Assembly (NCBI RefSeq): GCF_007830035.1 | Contig: NZ_VLKN01000002.1 | Span: 553,269-617,268 of the forward strand | Source of the DNA: Luteimonas cucumeris | GTDB lineage: Bacteria; Pseudomonadota; Gammaproteobacteria; Xanthomonadales; Xanthomonadaceae | Direction of reading: 5' to 3' | Length of the DNA: 64,000 bases | Part shown: in pieces, positions 49,030 to 58,429 of the stretch | Layout: each line of letters begins with the position of its first letter | How positions within the stretch are numbered: the stretch's first letter is position 1 | Program-made: the position numbers and the translations under genes | The notes under the pieces: model-generated | What the model saw: only the letters and a program-made list of their open reading frames with translations | Databases searched by the model: none | What the model was told of the DNA's origin: nothing

Positions 49030-49551
49030 TCACTTCTTCTTCGGCGCGATCATCATCACCATCTGTCGGCCTTCCAGGCGCGGGCGCGATTCGATCACGA
49101 TGTCCTCGCCCAGATCGGCCTCGATCCGCGCGGCCATTTCGCGGCCGAGCTCCTGGTGGCTCATCTCGCGGCCACGGAAGCGGATGTTGACCTTGATCTT
49201 GTCGCCCTCTTCCAGGAAGCGGCGCATGTTGCGCAGCTTGATCTGGTAGTCGCCCTCGTCGGTGACCGGGCGGAACTTCATTTCCTTGATCTCGACCTGC
49301 TTCTGCTTCTTCTTGGCCGCGTTGGCCTTCTTCTGCAGTTCGAACTTGTATTTGCCGAAATCCATGATCCGGCACACCGGCGGATCGGCGTTCGGCTGGA
49401 TTTCCACAAGATCCAGGCCCTGTTCTTCGGCCATGGCCAAGGCTTCGTCGCGCGACAGCACGCCGACCATCTCACCTTCGACGTCGAGTACGCGCACGCG
49501 GGGCACGCGGATTTCCTGATTCTTGCGGTTCTGCTTTTCGGGGGTAGTGAT
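49030..49551 (-). CDS. infC: Translation initiation factor IF-3, AUC start
   Basis: 173 aa. The N-domain ([40 protein letters not shown]), the lysine-rich linker ([20 protein letters not shown]) and the C-domain ([20 protein letters not shown]) are complete. The conserved N-terminus [18 protein letters not shown] lies upstream of every ATG or GTG; the codon that fits is ATC at 49551, with GGAG 8 bases in front. Rare start codons allow IF-3 to repress itself. A GTG inside (49506) would drop 15 conserved residues. It is 53 bp downstream of thrS. Confidence 0.95.
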   Translation of the reverse strand: MTTPEKQNRKNQEIRVPRVRVLDVEGEMVGVLSRDEALAMAEEQGLDLVEIQPNADPPVCRIMDFGKYKFELQKKANAAKKKQKQVEIKEMKFRPVTDEGDYQIKLRNMRRFLEEGDKIKVNIRFRGREMSHQELGREMAARIEADLGEDIVIESRPRLEGRQMVMMIAPKKK

Positions 49552-49604
49552 GTGGCTATCTCCAGGGTGTATCGTGCCGGCCGCCTATCGACGGCCGGGC
49601 CTGC

Positions 49605-51509
49605 TCATGCTGCCACATGCTCGGCGCGGAGTCGTTGGGCGAATTCGGCGACGGTCATCGTCCCCAGATCCTCCCCTCCGCGCGTGCGCACCGCGACTGC
49701 ACCATTCTCCTTCTCGCGGTCCCCGACCACCAGCAGGTATGGCACCCGCTGCAGCGTGTGCTCGCGAATCTTAAAGCCGATTTTCTCGTTCCGCAAATCC
49801 GATTCGATCCGGAAGCCTTGATTTGCAAGGGTTTTCCGTACCTCATCCACATAATCGGCCTGGGCGTCGGTGATATTGGCCACCACCGCCTGGACCGGGG
49901 CCAGCCAGGCCGGGAAACTGCCGGCGTGATGCTCGATCAGGATGCCGATGAACCGCTCCATCGAGCCGACGATCGCCCGATGCAGCATCACCGGCGTCTG
50001 TTTCTGGCTGCTGGCGTCCACGTATTCGGCGCCCAGGCGGCCGGGCATCATGAAATCGACCTGCATCGTGCCCAGCTGCCAGGTCCGGCCGATGGCGTCG
50101 CGCAGGTGGTATTCGATCTTGGGGCCGTAGAACGCACCCTCGCCCGGCAGTTCCTGCCACTCGACCCCGGCCGCGGCCAGGGCGGCGCGCAGGGCGCCTT
50201 CGGCCTTGTCCCAGGTGGCGTCGTCGCCCAGCCGGGGGTCCGGGCGCAGGGCGATCTTCAGCTGCACATCGGTGAAGCCGAAATCGGCGTAGACCTTCAT
50301 CGCCTGGCGGTGGAAGGCAGTCACCTCGGCTTCGATCTGATCCTCGGTGCAGAACACGTGGCCGTCGTCCTGGGTGAAACCGCGCACGCGCAGGATGCCG
50401 TGCAGCGCGCCGGAGGGCTCGTTGCGGTGGCAGGCGCCGAATTCGCCGTAGCGGATCGGCAGGTCACGGTAGCTGTGCAGGCCCTGCTTGAACACCTGTA
50501 CATGGCCAGGACAGTTCATCGGCTTCAGCGCATAGGTGCGCTTCTCCGACTCGGTGAAGAACATGTTGTCCTGGTAGTTGTCCCAGTGGCCTGACTGCTT
50601 CCACAGCGACACGTCGAGGATCTGCGGGCAGCGCACCTCGCCATAGCCGGTGTCGCGATAGACCTTGCGCATGTACTGCTCGACCACCTGCCACACCGAC
50701 CAGCCCTTCGGGTGCCAGAACACCAGGCCGGGCGCCTCTTCCTGCAGATGGAACAGGTTCTGCTGCTTGCCAATCCTGCGATGATCGCGCTTCTCGGCTT
50801 CCTCGATACGGGTGATGTAGGCGTCGAGCTGCTTCTTGTCTGCCCAGGCGGTGCCGTAGATGCGCTGCAGCTGCTCGTTCTTGGCATCGCCGCGCCAGTA
50901 GGCGCCGGAGATGCGGGTCAGCTTGAACACCTTCAGGAAGCGCGTGTTGGGCACGTGCGGACCACGGCACATGTCCACGTATTCCTCGTGGTGGTACAGG
51001 CCCATTGCCTGCTCGTCGGGCATGTCTTCGATCAGGCGCAGCTTGTAGTCCTCACCGCGCGACTTGAACGTCTCGATCACCTCGGCGCGCGGCGTGACCT
51101 TCTTGACCACGTCGTAGTCCCTGGCGATCAGTTCGCGCATGCGCTGCTCGATCGCGGCCATGTCCTCCGGCGTGAACGGGCGCTCGTACCAGATGTCGTA
51201 GTAGAAGCCTTCGTCGATCACCGGCCCGATCACCATCTTCGCAGTCGGATACAGCTGCTTGACCGCGTGGCCGACCAGGTGAGCGGTACTGTGGCGGATG
51301 ATCTCCACGCCCTCCTCGTCCCTGGGCGTGATGATGCGCAGCCGGGCATCGTGGTCGATGCGGTCGCTGGCGTCGACCAGCTTGCCATCGACCTCGCCGG
51401 CCACGGTCGCCTTGGCCAGGCCGGCGCCGATGGACTGGGCCACGTCCATGACGCTGACGGGATGTTCGAACTCGCGGCGGCTGCCGTCGGGAAGGGTGAT
51501 CGTGATCAT
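49605..51509 (-). CDS. thrS: Threonine-tRNA ligase
   Basis: 634 aa from ATG 51509 ([20 protein letters not shown]). Domains: TGS (1-62), editing/SAD (about 65-225, with [14 protein letters not shown]), the class II catalytic core (240-535, [20 protein letters not shown] with a zinc Cys, [20 protein letters not shown], and a motif-3 region [20 protein letters not shown]) and the C-terminal anticodon domain. Upstream codons to 51611 are repeat DNA. First gene of the thrS-infC-rpmI-rplT-pheST block. Confidence 0.97.
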   Translation of the reverse strand: MITITLPDGSRREFEHPVSVMDVAQSIGAGLAKATVAGEVDGKLVDASDRIDHDARLRIITPRDEEGVEIIRHSTAHLVGHAVKQLYPTAKMVIGPVIDEGFYYDIWYERPFTPEDMAAIEQRMRELIARDYDVVKKVTPRAEVIETFKSRGEDYKLRLIEDMPDEQAMGLYHHEEYVDMCRGPHVPNTRFLKVFKLTRISGAYWRGDAKNEQLQRIYGTAWADKKQLDAYITRIEEAEKRDHRRIGKQQNLFHLQEEAPGLVFWHPKGWSVWQVVEQYMRKVYRDTGYGEVRCPQILDVSLWKQSGHWDNYQDNMFFTESEKRTYALKPMNCPGHVQVFKQGLHSYRDLPIRYGEFGACHRNEPSGALHGILRVRGFTQDDGHVFCTEDQIEAEVTAFHRQAMKVYADFGFTDVQLKIALRPDPRLGDDATWDKAEGALRAALAAAGVEWQELPGEGAFYGPKIEYHLRDAIGRTWQLGTMQVDFMMPGRLGAEYVDASSQKQTPVMLHRAIVGSMERFIGILIEHHAGSFPAWLAPVQAVVANITDAQADYVDEVRKTLANQGFRIESDLRNEKIGFKIREHTLQRVPYLLVVGDREKENGAVAVRTRGGEDLGTMTVAEFAQRLRAEHVAA

Positions 51510-51519
51510 TCGTAGAACC

Positions 51520-51622
51520 GTGATTGGTGATCCGTGATTGGCGATTGGTAGCTGGGATGCAGGATTCATGGGCGCCGGCACTTCGCGCCTTTTCGAATCA
51601 CGAATTACCAATCACCAATCAC
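51520..51622. repeat. Facing pair of 7-bp heptad arrays upstream of thrS
   Basis: Four heptads (GTGATTG, GTGATCC, GTGATTG, GCGATTG) at 51520-51547 face four reverse-complement heptads (GAATCAC, GAATTAC, CAATCAC, CAATCAC) at 51595-51622 across a 47-bp core. The element occupies the leader and start region of thrS. Confidence 0.82.
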
Positions 51623-51626
51623 CGCC

Positions 51627-51650
51627 AAAAAAAAAGCGCCACGAGGGCGC
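51627..51650 (-). terminator. Minus-strand terminator upstream of thrS
   Basis: On the minus strand GCGCC-CTCGT-GGCGC followed by nine T. It would end transcripts coming from beyond 51650, most simply the xps operon, whose last gene stops at 52084. Confidence 0.8.
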
Positions 51651-52083
51651 CGTTCGGCGGGCCTCGGGAAGCGTCAGCAGTGGGCGATGGTAGTGCTCAT
51701 GTCGCACGCTCGGCCGGCGTCGCCGCGGGCCACCTCGGGCTGGGTCTTGCGCTCGATTCTAGCGGAAAATAGCCGCCATGCCGCAGTGCACCGCGCGCTC
51801 CGGCGGCGGCGTGGCATGATGCCGCCTGCTCCGCGACCATACTGCACCGGCTTTCGATGACGTTCAGCAGCTGTCCGATGACGGGCATGCCGGTTACGGC
51901 GGCAGCAAAAGGCCATGGTCTGATCCTGCTCGGCTACGGCCGCTGTTGCTCCCGCACCCGATGAAAAGCAGATCCCTCACTGCGTTTCGGGTTGACAGGC
52001 GCTAAAGGCATCGACGCGCTGTCGTGAAAACAGCGAAGCTGGTCAACCTGCCTCGCGGCCCCCAGCTAACGCCAGCGCGCCAA
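51651..52083. other. Region without a credible gene between thrS and xpsD
   Basis: Only short overlapping frames without start signals or family features are present. It contains a copy of the GATCCCTCACTGCG repeat (51967-51997). It is probably the 3' tail of the xps transcript, ending at the terminator at 51627. Confidence 0.6.
51967..51997. repeat. GATCCCTCACTGCG-family repeat (copy 3)
   Basis: Reads AGCAGATCCCTCACTGCG followed by TTTCGGGTTGAC; its first 20 bases are identical to the right arm of the copy at 24307. No facing arm is seen here. Confidence 0.7.
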
Positions 52084-54312
52084 TCACTTCTGCTTGACCG
52101 GCTTCAGCGGTTCCATTGCGCGGAAGCGGCGGCCGTATTCGTCGGTCAGGTCGCGGGCTTCCTGCGGGTTGCGGATGATGCTTGGCGTCAGCAGCACGAT
52201 CACTTCCTCGCGCGAGGTATTGGAGCGCTGGGTACCGAACAGGCCACCGATGATCGGAATCCGGCTCAGGCCGGGCACGCCGCTGGAGCCGCGATCGACG
52301 CCGTCGCTGATCAGGCCAGCCAGCATGATGGTTTCGCCGCTCTGGATCGCGGCCTCGGTCTTGAGCCGGCGCGTATCAATGCGGACGTTGCCGTTCTGGT
52401 CGGCGTCGGCCTGTGAGCCAGGCGTGCTGATTTCCTGGACGATATCCAGGAACACCATGCCGTCCTTGGTCACGCGCGGGCGCACCTTGAGGATGGTGCC
52501 GGTCTCGATGTACTGCACCTGGCTGATGGTGTTGTCGCTGTCGTTGCCGGGATTGATCGACACCGATGAGATCGGAATGCGGCTGCCGACGTTGAAAGTG
52601 GCCTCGGCGTTGTTGCGCACCACCACCGACGGCGTCTGCAGCAGCTTGACGTCGGTGACCTGGTCCAGCGCCTCGATCACCGCGGCGGCATTGCGGCCGA
52701 GGAAGGTCCAGCCCAGGCCGCCCGGCGTGATGCTGCCGGCAAGCGTGCTCCATGTGGTACGGCCGACGGCATCCGGCAGGCCGGCGTCGGTCACCGCCTT
52801 CTCGAAAAACCAATTGACGCCGTAGCTCAACTCGCCGGACAGCTTCACTTCCGCCACCTGCGCCTCGATGTGCACCTGCATCGGCATCACGTCGAGGCGT
52901 TCGATCACGTCGCGGATCGAGCGCCACGCGGCCGGGCTGGCGCGCACCAGCAGTGCATTGGTTTCCTGCACCGCCGACACGCCGACGCGGTCGCCATCGA
53001 CTTCCAGCGTGACCGTGGTATTGCTCGACCGCTGTTCCGGGTTGAGGTTGAGCGTACCGTTGCCGCTGCCGATGCCGGAGCCACCGCCCATTCCGCTGCT
53101 GCTGCCGATGTCGCTGCTGTTGGGGTCGCCCTTGCTGGTCGGGCTCATGTTGTCGGCCAGGCCGCGGATCTGTTCGGCATCCGGGTACATCAGAGACGGA
53201 TCGCTGTCACCGCCGTTGCCGCCGCGCTGACTGCCGAACACTTCGGCCAGGCGCGTGGCCAGGTCGTCGGCCTTGATGTACTTCAATTCGTAGGAGAACA
53301 GCCGCGGCGTATCGCCAACGCCGTCGATACGGTCGATCCAGTCGCCGATGTCGTCGAGGTAATCCGGTTGCGAGGTGATCGCCAGCACCGCGTTGGCGCC
53401 TTCCAGCGGCATGAAGCGGAACATGCCGGCGACCGGCGACTTGCTCTGTTCGCCGAACACCTTTTCCAGGTCGGTCGCGACCTTGGCGGCGTTGCCGGAC
53501 TGCAGCGGGAACACGCCGACCGACATGCCCGACAACCAGTCGACGTCGAAGATCTCGATGGTGCGCAGGTAGTTGGCCAGTTCGGCGCGCGTGCCGGCGA
53601 GGGTGATCAGGTTGCGCGAGGACTCGACGTTGACGATCGCGTTCGGACGCGCGTACGGCTTGAGCAGCTTCTCCATCTCGGTGGCCGAGACGTAACGCAG
53701 CGGCACGACCTGTACCTGGTAGCCGCCCCGCGCCATGCCGGGCGCGCCGATGCGCGGCGCCACCGCTCCGGCAAGGGCCTGGTCGGCCGGCACGATGCTG
53801 TAGCGGCCGTCACCGTAGACCATGCGCGCGTTGTTCCAGCCCAGCACCATTTCCAGCAGCGACAACGCCTGCGCGGCGTCGACCGGCTTGGGCGTGGCGA
53901 AGGTGACGGTGCCCTGCACGCCTGGTGCGATCACGTAGTTCTGGCCGAGCATGTCGCCGAGGACCGCCTTGACCACGGCGTGCAGCGATTCGCCTTCGAA
54001 ATTGAACGTGGTGCTGCCGCCTTCCCCGCGCGCGACCGCGCTGCCCAGCGACGGCGGCGATGCCGATGCGGCGCCGCGGTTGATCATCTGCCCGCTGCCG
54101 CGGCGTACTACCGGGCGCGGGCCCGCATCGGTGCCGTCCATGGGCTCGGTCTGCACCGCGCGGCCATCGGCGGTGGTCGCAGTGGTCGCTGCGTCGGTCA
54201 TCGCGCCTTCGCGACGCACGTCCGGCCGCGGCACCGTGGCGCAGGCCGCGAGCATCCCGCACAACAGGGCGGACAGGAAAATCTTCGGCTGGGGGCGGGT
54301 GAGACCGATCAT
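52084..54312 (-). CDS. xpsD: Type II secretion outer-membrane secretin XpsD (GspD)
   Basis: 742-aa lipoprotein secretin, the outer-membrane channel of the type II system. Signal with lipobox CGMLAAC; a Ser/Thr/Ala-rich linker to about residue 105; N0-N3 domains (STTFNFEGESLHAVVKAVLG, VQVVPLRYVSATEMEKLLKP); a Gly/Ser-rich insert (SSSGMGGGSGIGSGNG); and the secretin core (VLRPRVTKD-type KVRPRVTKDGMVFLDIVQEI, VPGLSRIPIIGGLFGTQRSN, EVIVLLTPSIIRNPQEARDL). Last gene of the operon, 10 bp after xpsN. Confidence 0.96.
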   Translation of the reverse strand: MIGLTRPQPKIFLSALLCGMLAACATVPRPDVRREGAMTDAATTATTADGRAVQTEPMDGTDAGPRPVVRRGSGQMINRGAASASPPSLGSAVARGEGGSTTFNFEGESLHAVVKAVLGDMLGQNYVIAPGVQGTVTFATPKPVDAAQALSLLEMVLGWNNARMVYGDGRYSIVPADQALAGAVAPRIGAPGMARGGYQVQVVPLRYVSATEMEKLLKPYARPNAIVNVESSRNLITLAGTRAELANYLRTIEIFDVDWLSGMSVGVFPLQSGNAAKVATDLEKVFGEQSKSPVAGMFRFMPLEGANAVLAITSQPDYLDDIGDWIDRIDGVGDTPRLFSYELKYIKADDLATRLAEVFGSQRGGNGGDSDPSLMYPDAEQIRGLADNMSPTSKGDPNSSDIGSSSGMGGGSGIGSGNGTLNLNPEQRSSNTTVTLEVDGDRVGVSAVQETNALLVRASPAAWRSIRDVIERLDVMPMQVHIEAQVAEVKLSGELSYGVNWFFEKAVTDAGLPDAVGRTTWSTLAGSITPGGLGWTFLGRNAAAVIEALDQVTDVKLLQTPSVVVRNNAEATFNVGSRIPISSVSINPGNDSDNTISQVQYIETGTILKVRPRVTKDGMVFLDIVQEISTPGSQADADQNGNVRIDTRRLKTEAAIQSGETIMLAGLISDGVDRGSSGVPGLSRIPIIGGLFGTQRSNTSREEVIVLLTPSIIRNPQEARDLTDEYGRRFRAMEPLKPVKQK

Positions 54313-54322
54313 GTCGTTCCTG

Positions 54323-55117
54323 TCAGTTCTTGGGCTTGTCCGCTTGTTGCGATTCCTGTCGCAACTTCGCGCGCCTGGCTTCGATGCGTTGCCGGATGGC
54401 TTGCAGCTGCGATTCGTTGGGCGACGGCGGCGCGGCATCCGCTTCGGCCTGCGGCGGGGTTTCAGGCGGCTGCGCCGAAACCGCCCGTGGCGGTTGCTGC
54501 GCTTGTGCCGGCGGGGCGGGTTCCGGTTTCGGCGATGGCGGGGGGACCGGCATCGTAGCCTGTGTCGCCCTGGGTACGGGCTGAACGCTGGGCAATGCCG
54601 TCGGCGGCTGGCCGCCGCTGCCGTCGAACACGCGCAGTTCCAGCACCCGGGTTTCGCTGGCGGAAGCGAAGGTCGCGCTGCGCGGGGTCAGCTCGGTCAG
54701 GTGCCAGCCGGGCAGCTTCTCCGAATCCTCGCCGAGCTTGAAGCGGATCGACTCGCCACCTTCCTGCGGCTGCAGGATCGCCATGCGCAGGCCCGGCGCG
54801 ATCAGAACGCTGCTGAGCACGTAATCGAAGGTATCGGTCTTGCCCGCTTCGCCGCCGGGCTGCAGGGAAAATGGTTTGGGACGACGGTCACTGAAGAACA
54901 GCGGTCGCGCGGTCGCCTCGCCGTATTCGGCGAGCTCGTGCTTCACCAGCTGCGACGGCTTTGCAGCCGGAGGCAGCGCATTCGACAATGAGGTGTCGGC
55001 CGACAACGGTTCGATGCGCCCGCCCATGCCGAACATCGCCAGCACCCACAGCAGCAACGCCCAGCCGGCGATCGCCGCCAGCAACCAGGTGCGCGGTCCC
55101 ACGCTGTCAGCGCGCAC
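54323..55117 (-). CDS. xpsN: Type II secretion protein XpsN (GspC-like linker)
   Basis: 264 aa from GTG 55117. One N-terminal membrane helix (TWLLAAIAGWALLLWVLAMF), a periplasmic HR-like domain (RPLFFSDRRPKPFSL, DYVLSSVLIAPGLRMAILQP, WHLTELTPRSATFASASETR) and a long Pro/Ala/Gln tail with a final coiled coil (SQLQAIRQRIEARRAKLRQE). In Xanthomonas, XpsN sits between M and D and links the inner-membrane proteins to the secretin; no separate gspC is present here. It overlaps xpsM by 11 bp. Confidence 0.9.
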   Translation of the reverse strand: MRADSVGPRTWLLAAIAGWALLLWVLAMFGMGGRIEPLSADTSLSNALPPAAKPSQLVKHELAEYGEATARPLFFSDRRPKPFSLQPGGEAGKTDTFDYVLSSVLIAPGLRMAILQPQEGGESIRFKLGEDSEKLPGWHLTELTPRSATFASASETRVLELRVFDGSGGQPPTALPSVQPVPRATQATMPVPPPSPKPEPAPPAQAQQPPRAVSAQPPETPPQAEADAAPPSPNESQLQAIRQRIEARRAKLRQESQQADKPKN

Positions 55118-55721
55118 CCGGCACCCCGGTCGTCGGCTTCAGGAAGCCGTACAGGTTGAAGCTGACATCGAGCCCGCCCTGCTGCGCGCGGGAGGCATCG
55201 CCGACGAAATAGTTCGCCTGCGACAGGATGTTGAGGTCCTCGACGAACATGCGCGGGCTGCGGTTCTCCAACTGGTACAGCACTTTGCTCAGTTCCGGCA
55301 TGCCGCAGCGCAGGCGCACCTGCACCACGATCTTGCGGAAGCGCTCGTTGCTGGCGACGGTCAATGGCGAGCGGTTGCTGATCTGGCAGCCGCGGTTGCC
55401 CGGGCTGGCCTCCTGCACCACCTGCTCCAGCTGCTGCACCAGCCCGGACGTGGCCAGTTCGGCGCTGGCCTCGGGCAGGAAACCGGGCCGTTGCGCGTCC
55501 TGTTGCCGGTTGGCCTGCAATCGGCGCTGGATTTCCGGCTGCTGCTGCAGCTGCATGCGCATGCGCAGTTCGCGTTGCTGCAGGTCGTCGATGCGGCCCT
55601 GCGCTTCCAGCATCGGCACGGTCCACCACGGATGCACCAGCAGCAGATACGCCAGCGCCAGCGCCGCCAGCAGCAACCCCAGCGCCAGCCAGCGATCGCG
55701 GTCAGCGCGCGGGTTGCGCAT
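55107..55721 (-). CDS. xpsM: Type II secretion protein XpsM (GspM)
   Basis: 204 aa. Short cytoplasmic start, one membrane helix (RWLALGLLLAALALAYLLLV), a coiled coil (QGRIDDLQQRELRMRMQLQQ) and a ferredoxin-like periplasmic domain (KIVVQVRLRCGMPELSKVLY, FVEDLNILSQANYFVGD). GspM binds GspL in the inner-membrane platform. It overlaps xpsL by 20 bp. Confidence 0.9.
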   Translation of the reverse strand: MRNPRADRDRWLALGLLLAALALAYLLLVHPWWTVPMLEAQGRIDDLQQRELRMRMQLQQQPEIQRRLQANRQQDAQRPGFLPEASAELATSGLVQQLEQVVQEASPGNRGCQISNRSPLTVASNERFRKIVVQVRLRCGMPELSKVLYQLENRSPRMFVEDLNILSQANYFVGDASRAQQGGLDVSFNLYGFLKPTTGVPGAR

Positions 55722-56859
55722 CGGCGTCTCCTGGTTCTGCGGCGGCGGGTTTGGCGGGGTCCGCCGCGATCGCCAGATCGGCGGTCAGCGTGAACCGGTC
55801 GCGCCCGGTGCGCGGATCCTGCTGCACCGCGCCGGCCAGTGCCGACGAGTGCCAGAGTTTGGAGCCTTCCAGATGCTGCACCAGCTGCGGAACCTCGGTG
55901 CTGAAGCCGATCAGCTGCAGCTTGCCGCCTTCCATCGACAGTTTTTCCAGATAAGTGCCGTCGGGCAAACGCCGACTCAGATCGTCGATCACCGCGATCG
56001 CGGTGGGCCGGCCGGCGCGGCTGCGCTCGAGGAAAGCCGCGCCCTCGACCAGGTCGAGCAGCTGCTGGCGTTGTTGCGCGACGCGGCGTGCGTCATCGGC
56101 GCGCGCGGATACTTCGCGTTCGAAGGCTTGTGCGGCGGCGCGCCGATTGTCGAGGATCTGCCACAGGCCGGCCGCCAGCGCGGACAGGATCAGCGCGGCG
56201 AGGATCCAGTTCCAGCGCCGCGACGGATCGGCCACGCGGCGGCGGCGCTCCATCGGCAACAGGTTGACCTGCAGCGGCAGGCTGTTTTCGTCGCCGATAT
56301 CGACGCCGGTCAGCGTCGCCGCGGGAGCGCCGAGCCCGGCCAGCACCGTGTCGAGCGTGGCCTTGGGCACCGCCACCAGTTCGGCCTGGATCTGGCCATC
56401 GCCGCGGCGCTCCAGAACGCGCGCATCGAAATACACCGCATCGGCTGGGAATGGCGTCTGCCGGTCGATCTCGAACGCCATCACGTCGCGCAGGCGATCG
56501 CCGGCCGCGGCCGGCAGCAGCACGCGTCGGCGCAGTCCCGCGCCTGCCGGCAGCAGCACCCAGCGCGGCAACTCGGCGACGCTCGGTGCCAGCAACCGCG
56601 ACAGCGGATCGTCGGCTTCCGCACCGGCCGGCCACGGCACGCGGCCGAGATCGCGCAGGCCATCCAGCGTCTGCACGCGCAACTGCAGGGCGTCGCCGTC
56701 GCGCGCCAGCAGCAGGCGTTCGCGCGCCAGTCCGAACACGGCACGCCACGACGCCGGCAGCCACGACGCCAGCGCCGTGCCCCACCAGACAAAGAAGCCA
56801 CCCGCACCCGGCCCTAGCCGTGCGCCGAAGCGTCCGAAGCTGTCGCGTAACGCGCTCAT
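55702..56859 (-). CDS. xpsL: Type II secretion protein XpsL (GspL)
   Basis: 385 aa from ATG 56859. The cytoplasmic part has an actin-like fold as in PilM/GspL (VLLPAGAGLRRRVLLPAAAG, MAFEIDRQTPFPADAVYFDA); a membrane helix (RWNWILAALILSALAAGLWQ) and a PilN-like periplasmic domain (AIAVIDDLSRRLPDGTYLEK, LQLIGFSTEVPQLVQHLEGS) follow. GspL recruits the ATPase GspE, whose gene is not in this operon. ATGA overlap with xpsK. Confidence 0.92.
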   Translation of the reverse strand: MSALRDSFGRFGARLGPGAGGFFVWWGTALASWLPASWRAVFGLARERLLLARDGDALQLRVQTLDGLRDLGRVPWPAGAEADDPLSRLLAPSVAELPRWVLLPAGAGLRRRVLLPAAAGDRLRDVMAFEIDRQTPFPADAVYFDARVLERRGDGQIQAELVAVPKATLDTVLAGLGAPAATLTGVDIGDENSLPLQVNLLPMERRRRVADPSRRWNWILAALILSALAAGLWQILDNRRAAAQAFEREVSARADDARRVAQQRQQLLDLVEGAAFLERSRAGRPTAIAVIDDLSRRLPDGTYLEKLSMEGGKLQLIGFSTEVPQLVQHLEGSKLWHSSALAGAVQQDPRTGRDRFTLTADLAIAADPAKPAAAEPGDADAQPAR

Positions 56860-57707
56860 CGCGGCGTGGCGCCCTCCTCCCATCGCAGTGCTGTGTAGGC
56901 CGAACCCGGAATCCGGTTGGCGCCGGTGCGCACGACCGCCCGCAGCACCGTCTCGCGACCATCGGGCAGCCGCGCGCGGCTGTCAACACTATACGTGCCG
57001 CTACCGAAGCCGACGAAGGTCTCCGGCGCGGCGGGATCGACCGGCGCCTTGCGCTGCTCGAGCAACGCTTCCGCATCCAGCCCCAGCGCCTGCAGCACGA
57101 CGCCGTCGGCGAAGCGCGGATCGGGGCGCTCGGAACCGCCGAACACGGTCAGGTAAGGCTCGGCCTTCGCATACAGTTCCGGCGTCATGCCGAGCACCTG
57201 CTGCAGTTCGGCCACGCTTTCGAACGGCGCATCCTTGGCGCCGTAGGGCAGATCTTCCTGCGCATACTGCGGATCCTCGGCGCCGCCCTGCGCCTGGCTG
57301 AAGACGTCGCCATCGCGCCAGTCGATGATCGCCGACGCCAGCCGCGCGGCGACGTCCTGGTCGACGCCCAGCGCCTGCCACAGCCCGGCGAGCAGCACCG
57401 CATCGGCCGTGTTCAGATCGATCTTGCCGGACTCGTCGACGATCTTCAGCTGCACGCGCGCGTCGCCGAAACGCCAGTTGTAGTCGCGTCCGTCCGGATG
57501 CCACTGGCGGCGCGGATCGCTGTCGTCGAGGCGGGTGAGCGCGTATTCCAGCCCGGCGCGCGCGGCCTGGTCGGCGACTACGCCCTGGCTGAGTACGCGT
57601 CCCTGCAGGTGCTCCATCCGCGCGGTCATCGCGAAGGCGCCGACCAGCGACGTCAGCAGCACGATCAGCCACAGCACCAGCAGCAGTGCCGCGCCACGCA
57701 TGCGCAT
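56856..57707 (-). CDS. xpsK: Type II secretion minor pseudopilin XpsK (GspK)
   Basis: 283 aa. A very short leader before the hydrophobic helix (GAALLLVLWLIVLLTSLVGA) places the processing site at Gly; GspK lacks the Glu+5 of other pseudopilins, as seen here (LLLVL). The globular domain has the helical GspK insert (KIDLNTADAVLLAGLWQALG, LASAIIDWRDGD, ELQQVLGMTPELYAKAEPYL). It caps the pseudopilus with I and J. Confidence 0.94.
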   Translation of the reverse strand: MRMRGAALLLVLWLIVLLTSLVGAFAMTARMEHLQGRVLSQGVVADQAARAGLEYALTRLDDSDPRRQWHPDGRDYNWRFGDARVQLKIVDESGKIDLNTADAVLLAGLWQALGVDQDVAARLASAIIDWRDGDVFSQAQGGAEDPQYAQEDLPYGAKDAPFESVAELQQVLGMTPELYAKAEPYLTVFGGSERPDPRFADGVVLQALGLDAEALLEQRKAPVDPAAPETFVGFGSGTYSVDSRARLPDGRETVLRAVVRTGANRIPGSAYTALRWEEGATPR

Positions 57708-58429
57708 CACTGGAACACCTCCAGCGCGCCGGGAACGATGCCGATGCCGTCGCTGCCGGCCTGCGGCAACGCCACCACCAACGGCGGCCAGTCGCCGATC
57801 GATGCGCTTCTGATTTCGATGGACACCTGCAACGGCAGGCGGTCGGCGGTGTTCCACTCGTCGAGCCAGTCGCTCAGCGAACCATCGTCGTTGACGCCGC
57901 GATAGCGCAGGCGCAACGACTGCAGGTCGCGCACCAGCGGCTCCGGCGCGCGTGGGCTGCGTTCCTGCACGAGTTGCCCGCCCTGGATCATCGCGAACGT
58001 GATCGCCAGGCCATCGCCATCGTTCACCGCGATGTCGTGCAGGTACGGGCCGCCGCGGCCGAGATAGTCGGGGATGTCGGCGACGAAACGGATGCGTTGC
58101 GGTTCCCCGATGAAACGCTGCGGCGTGCCCATGCCCGGATCGGTCGCGAATGCCATCGGCAGCGCCGACGCCAGGCGACGACGCAGGAAACCTTCGACCG
58201 CGCGCATGCGCTCGCTGCGTTGCGCCATGGCTTCGCCGCGCTGCGCGGTGGCCGTGGCCGCACGCAAGGTCGCGAACGCCAGGGCCAGCCCGGCGGCCAG
58301 CAGCACCGTCGCCAGCAGCACTTCGATCAGGGTGAAACCGGCCGTTCTGGCGGCAGTGCCGCCTGGCCGGCTGAACGCCCGAGGGCTGTGCCCGAGGGCC
58401 GGATTGAAGCCGGCCGCCTGCCGTTTCAT
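57707..58429 (-). CDS. xpsJ: Type II secretion minor pseudopilin XpsJ (GspJ), long leader
   Basis: 240 aa. The prepilin site is AG|FTLIEVLLATVLLAAGLA. The leader before it is about 31 residues, far beyond the usual 5-10, and contains NPALGHSPRAFSRPGG. Its DNA has a GCCGG-ATTGAA-GCCGG palindrome and a repeated CCCTCGGGC, so it may come from a repeat inserted near the start. No start codon is available closer to the site. The globular part reads RFVADIPDYLGRGGPYLHDI and the typical C-terminus. Confidence 0.9.
   Translation of the reverse strand: MKRQAAGFNPALGHSPRAFSRPGGTAARTAGFTLIEVLLATVLLAAGLALAFATLRAATATAQRGEAMAQRSERMRAVEGFLRRRLASALPMAFATDPGMGTPQRFIGEPQRIRFVADIPDYLGRGGPYLHDIAVNDGDGLAITFAMIQGGQLVQERSPRAPEPLVRDLQSLRLRYRGVNDDGSLSDWLDEWNTADRLPLQVSIEIRSASIGDWPPLVVALPQAGSDGIGIVPGALEVFQ

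Noticed and set aside
51674..51916. Small minus-strand proteins upstream of thrS
   Set aside because: Two overlapping frames of similar length with no Shine-Dalgarno sequence, no signal peptide and no family features.
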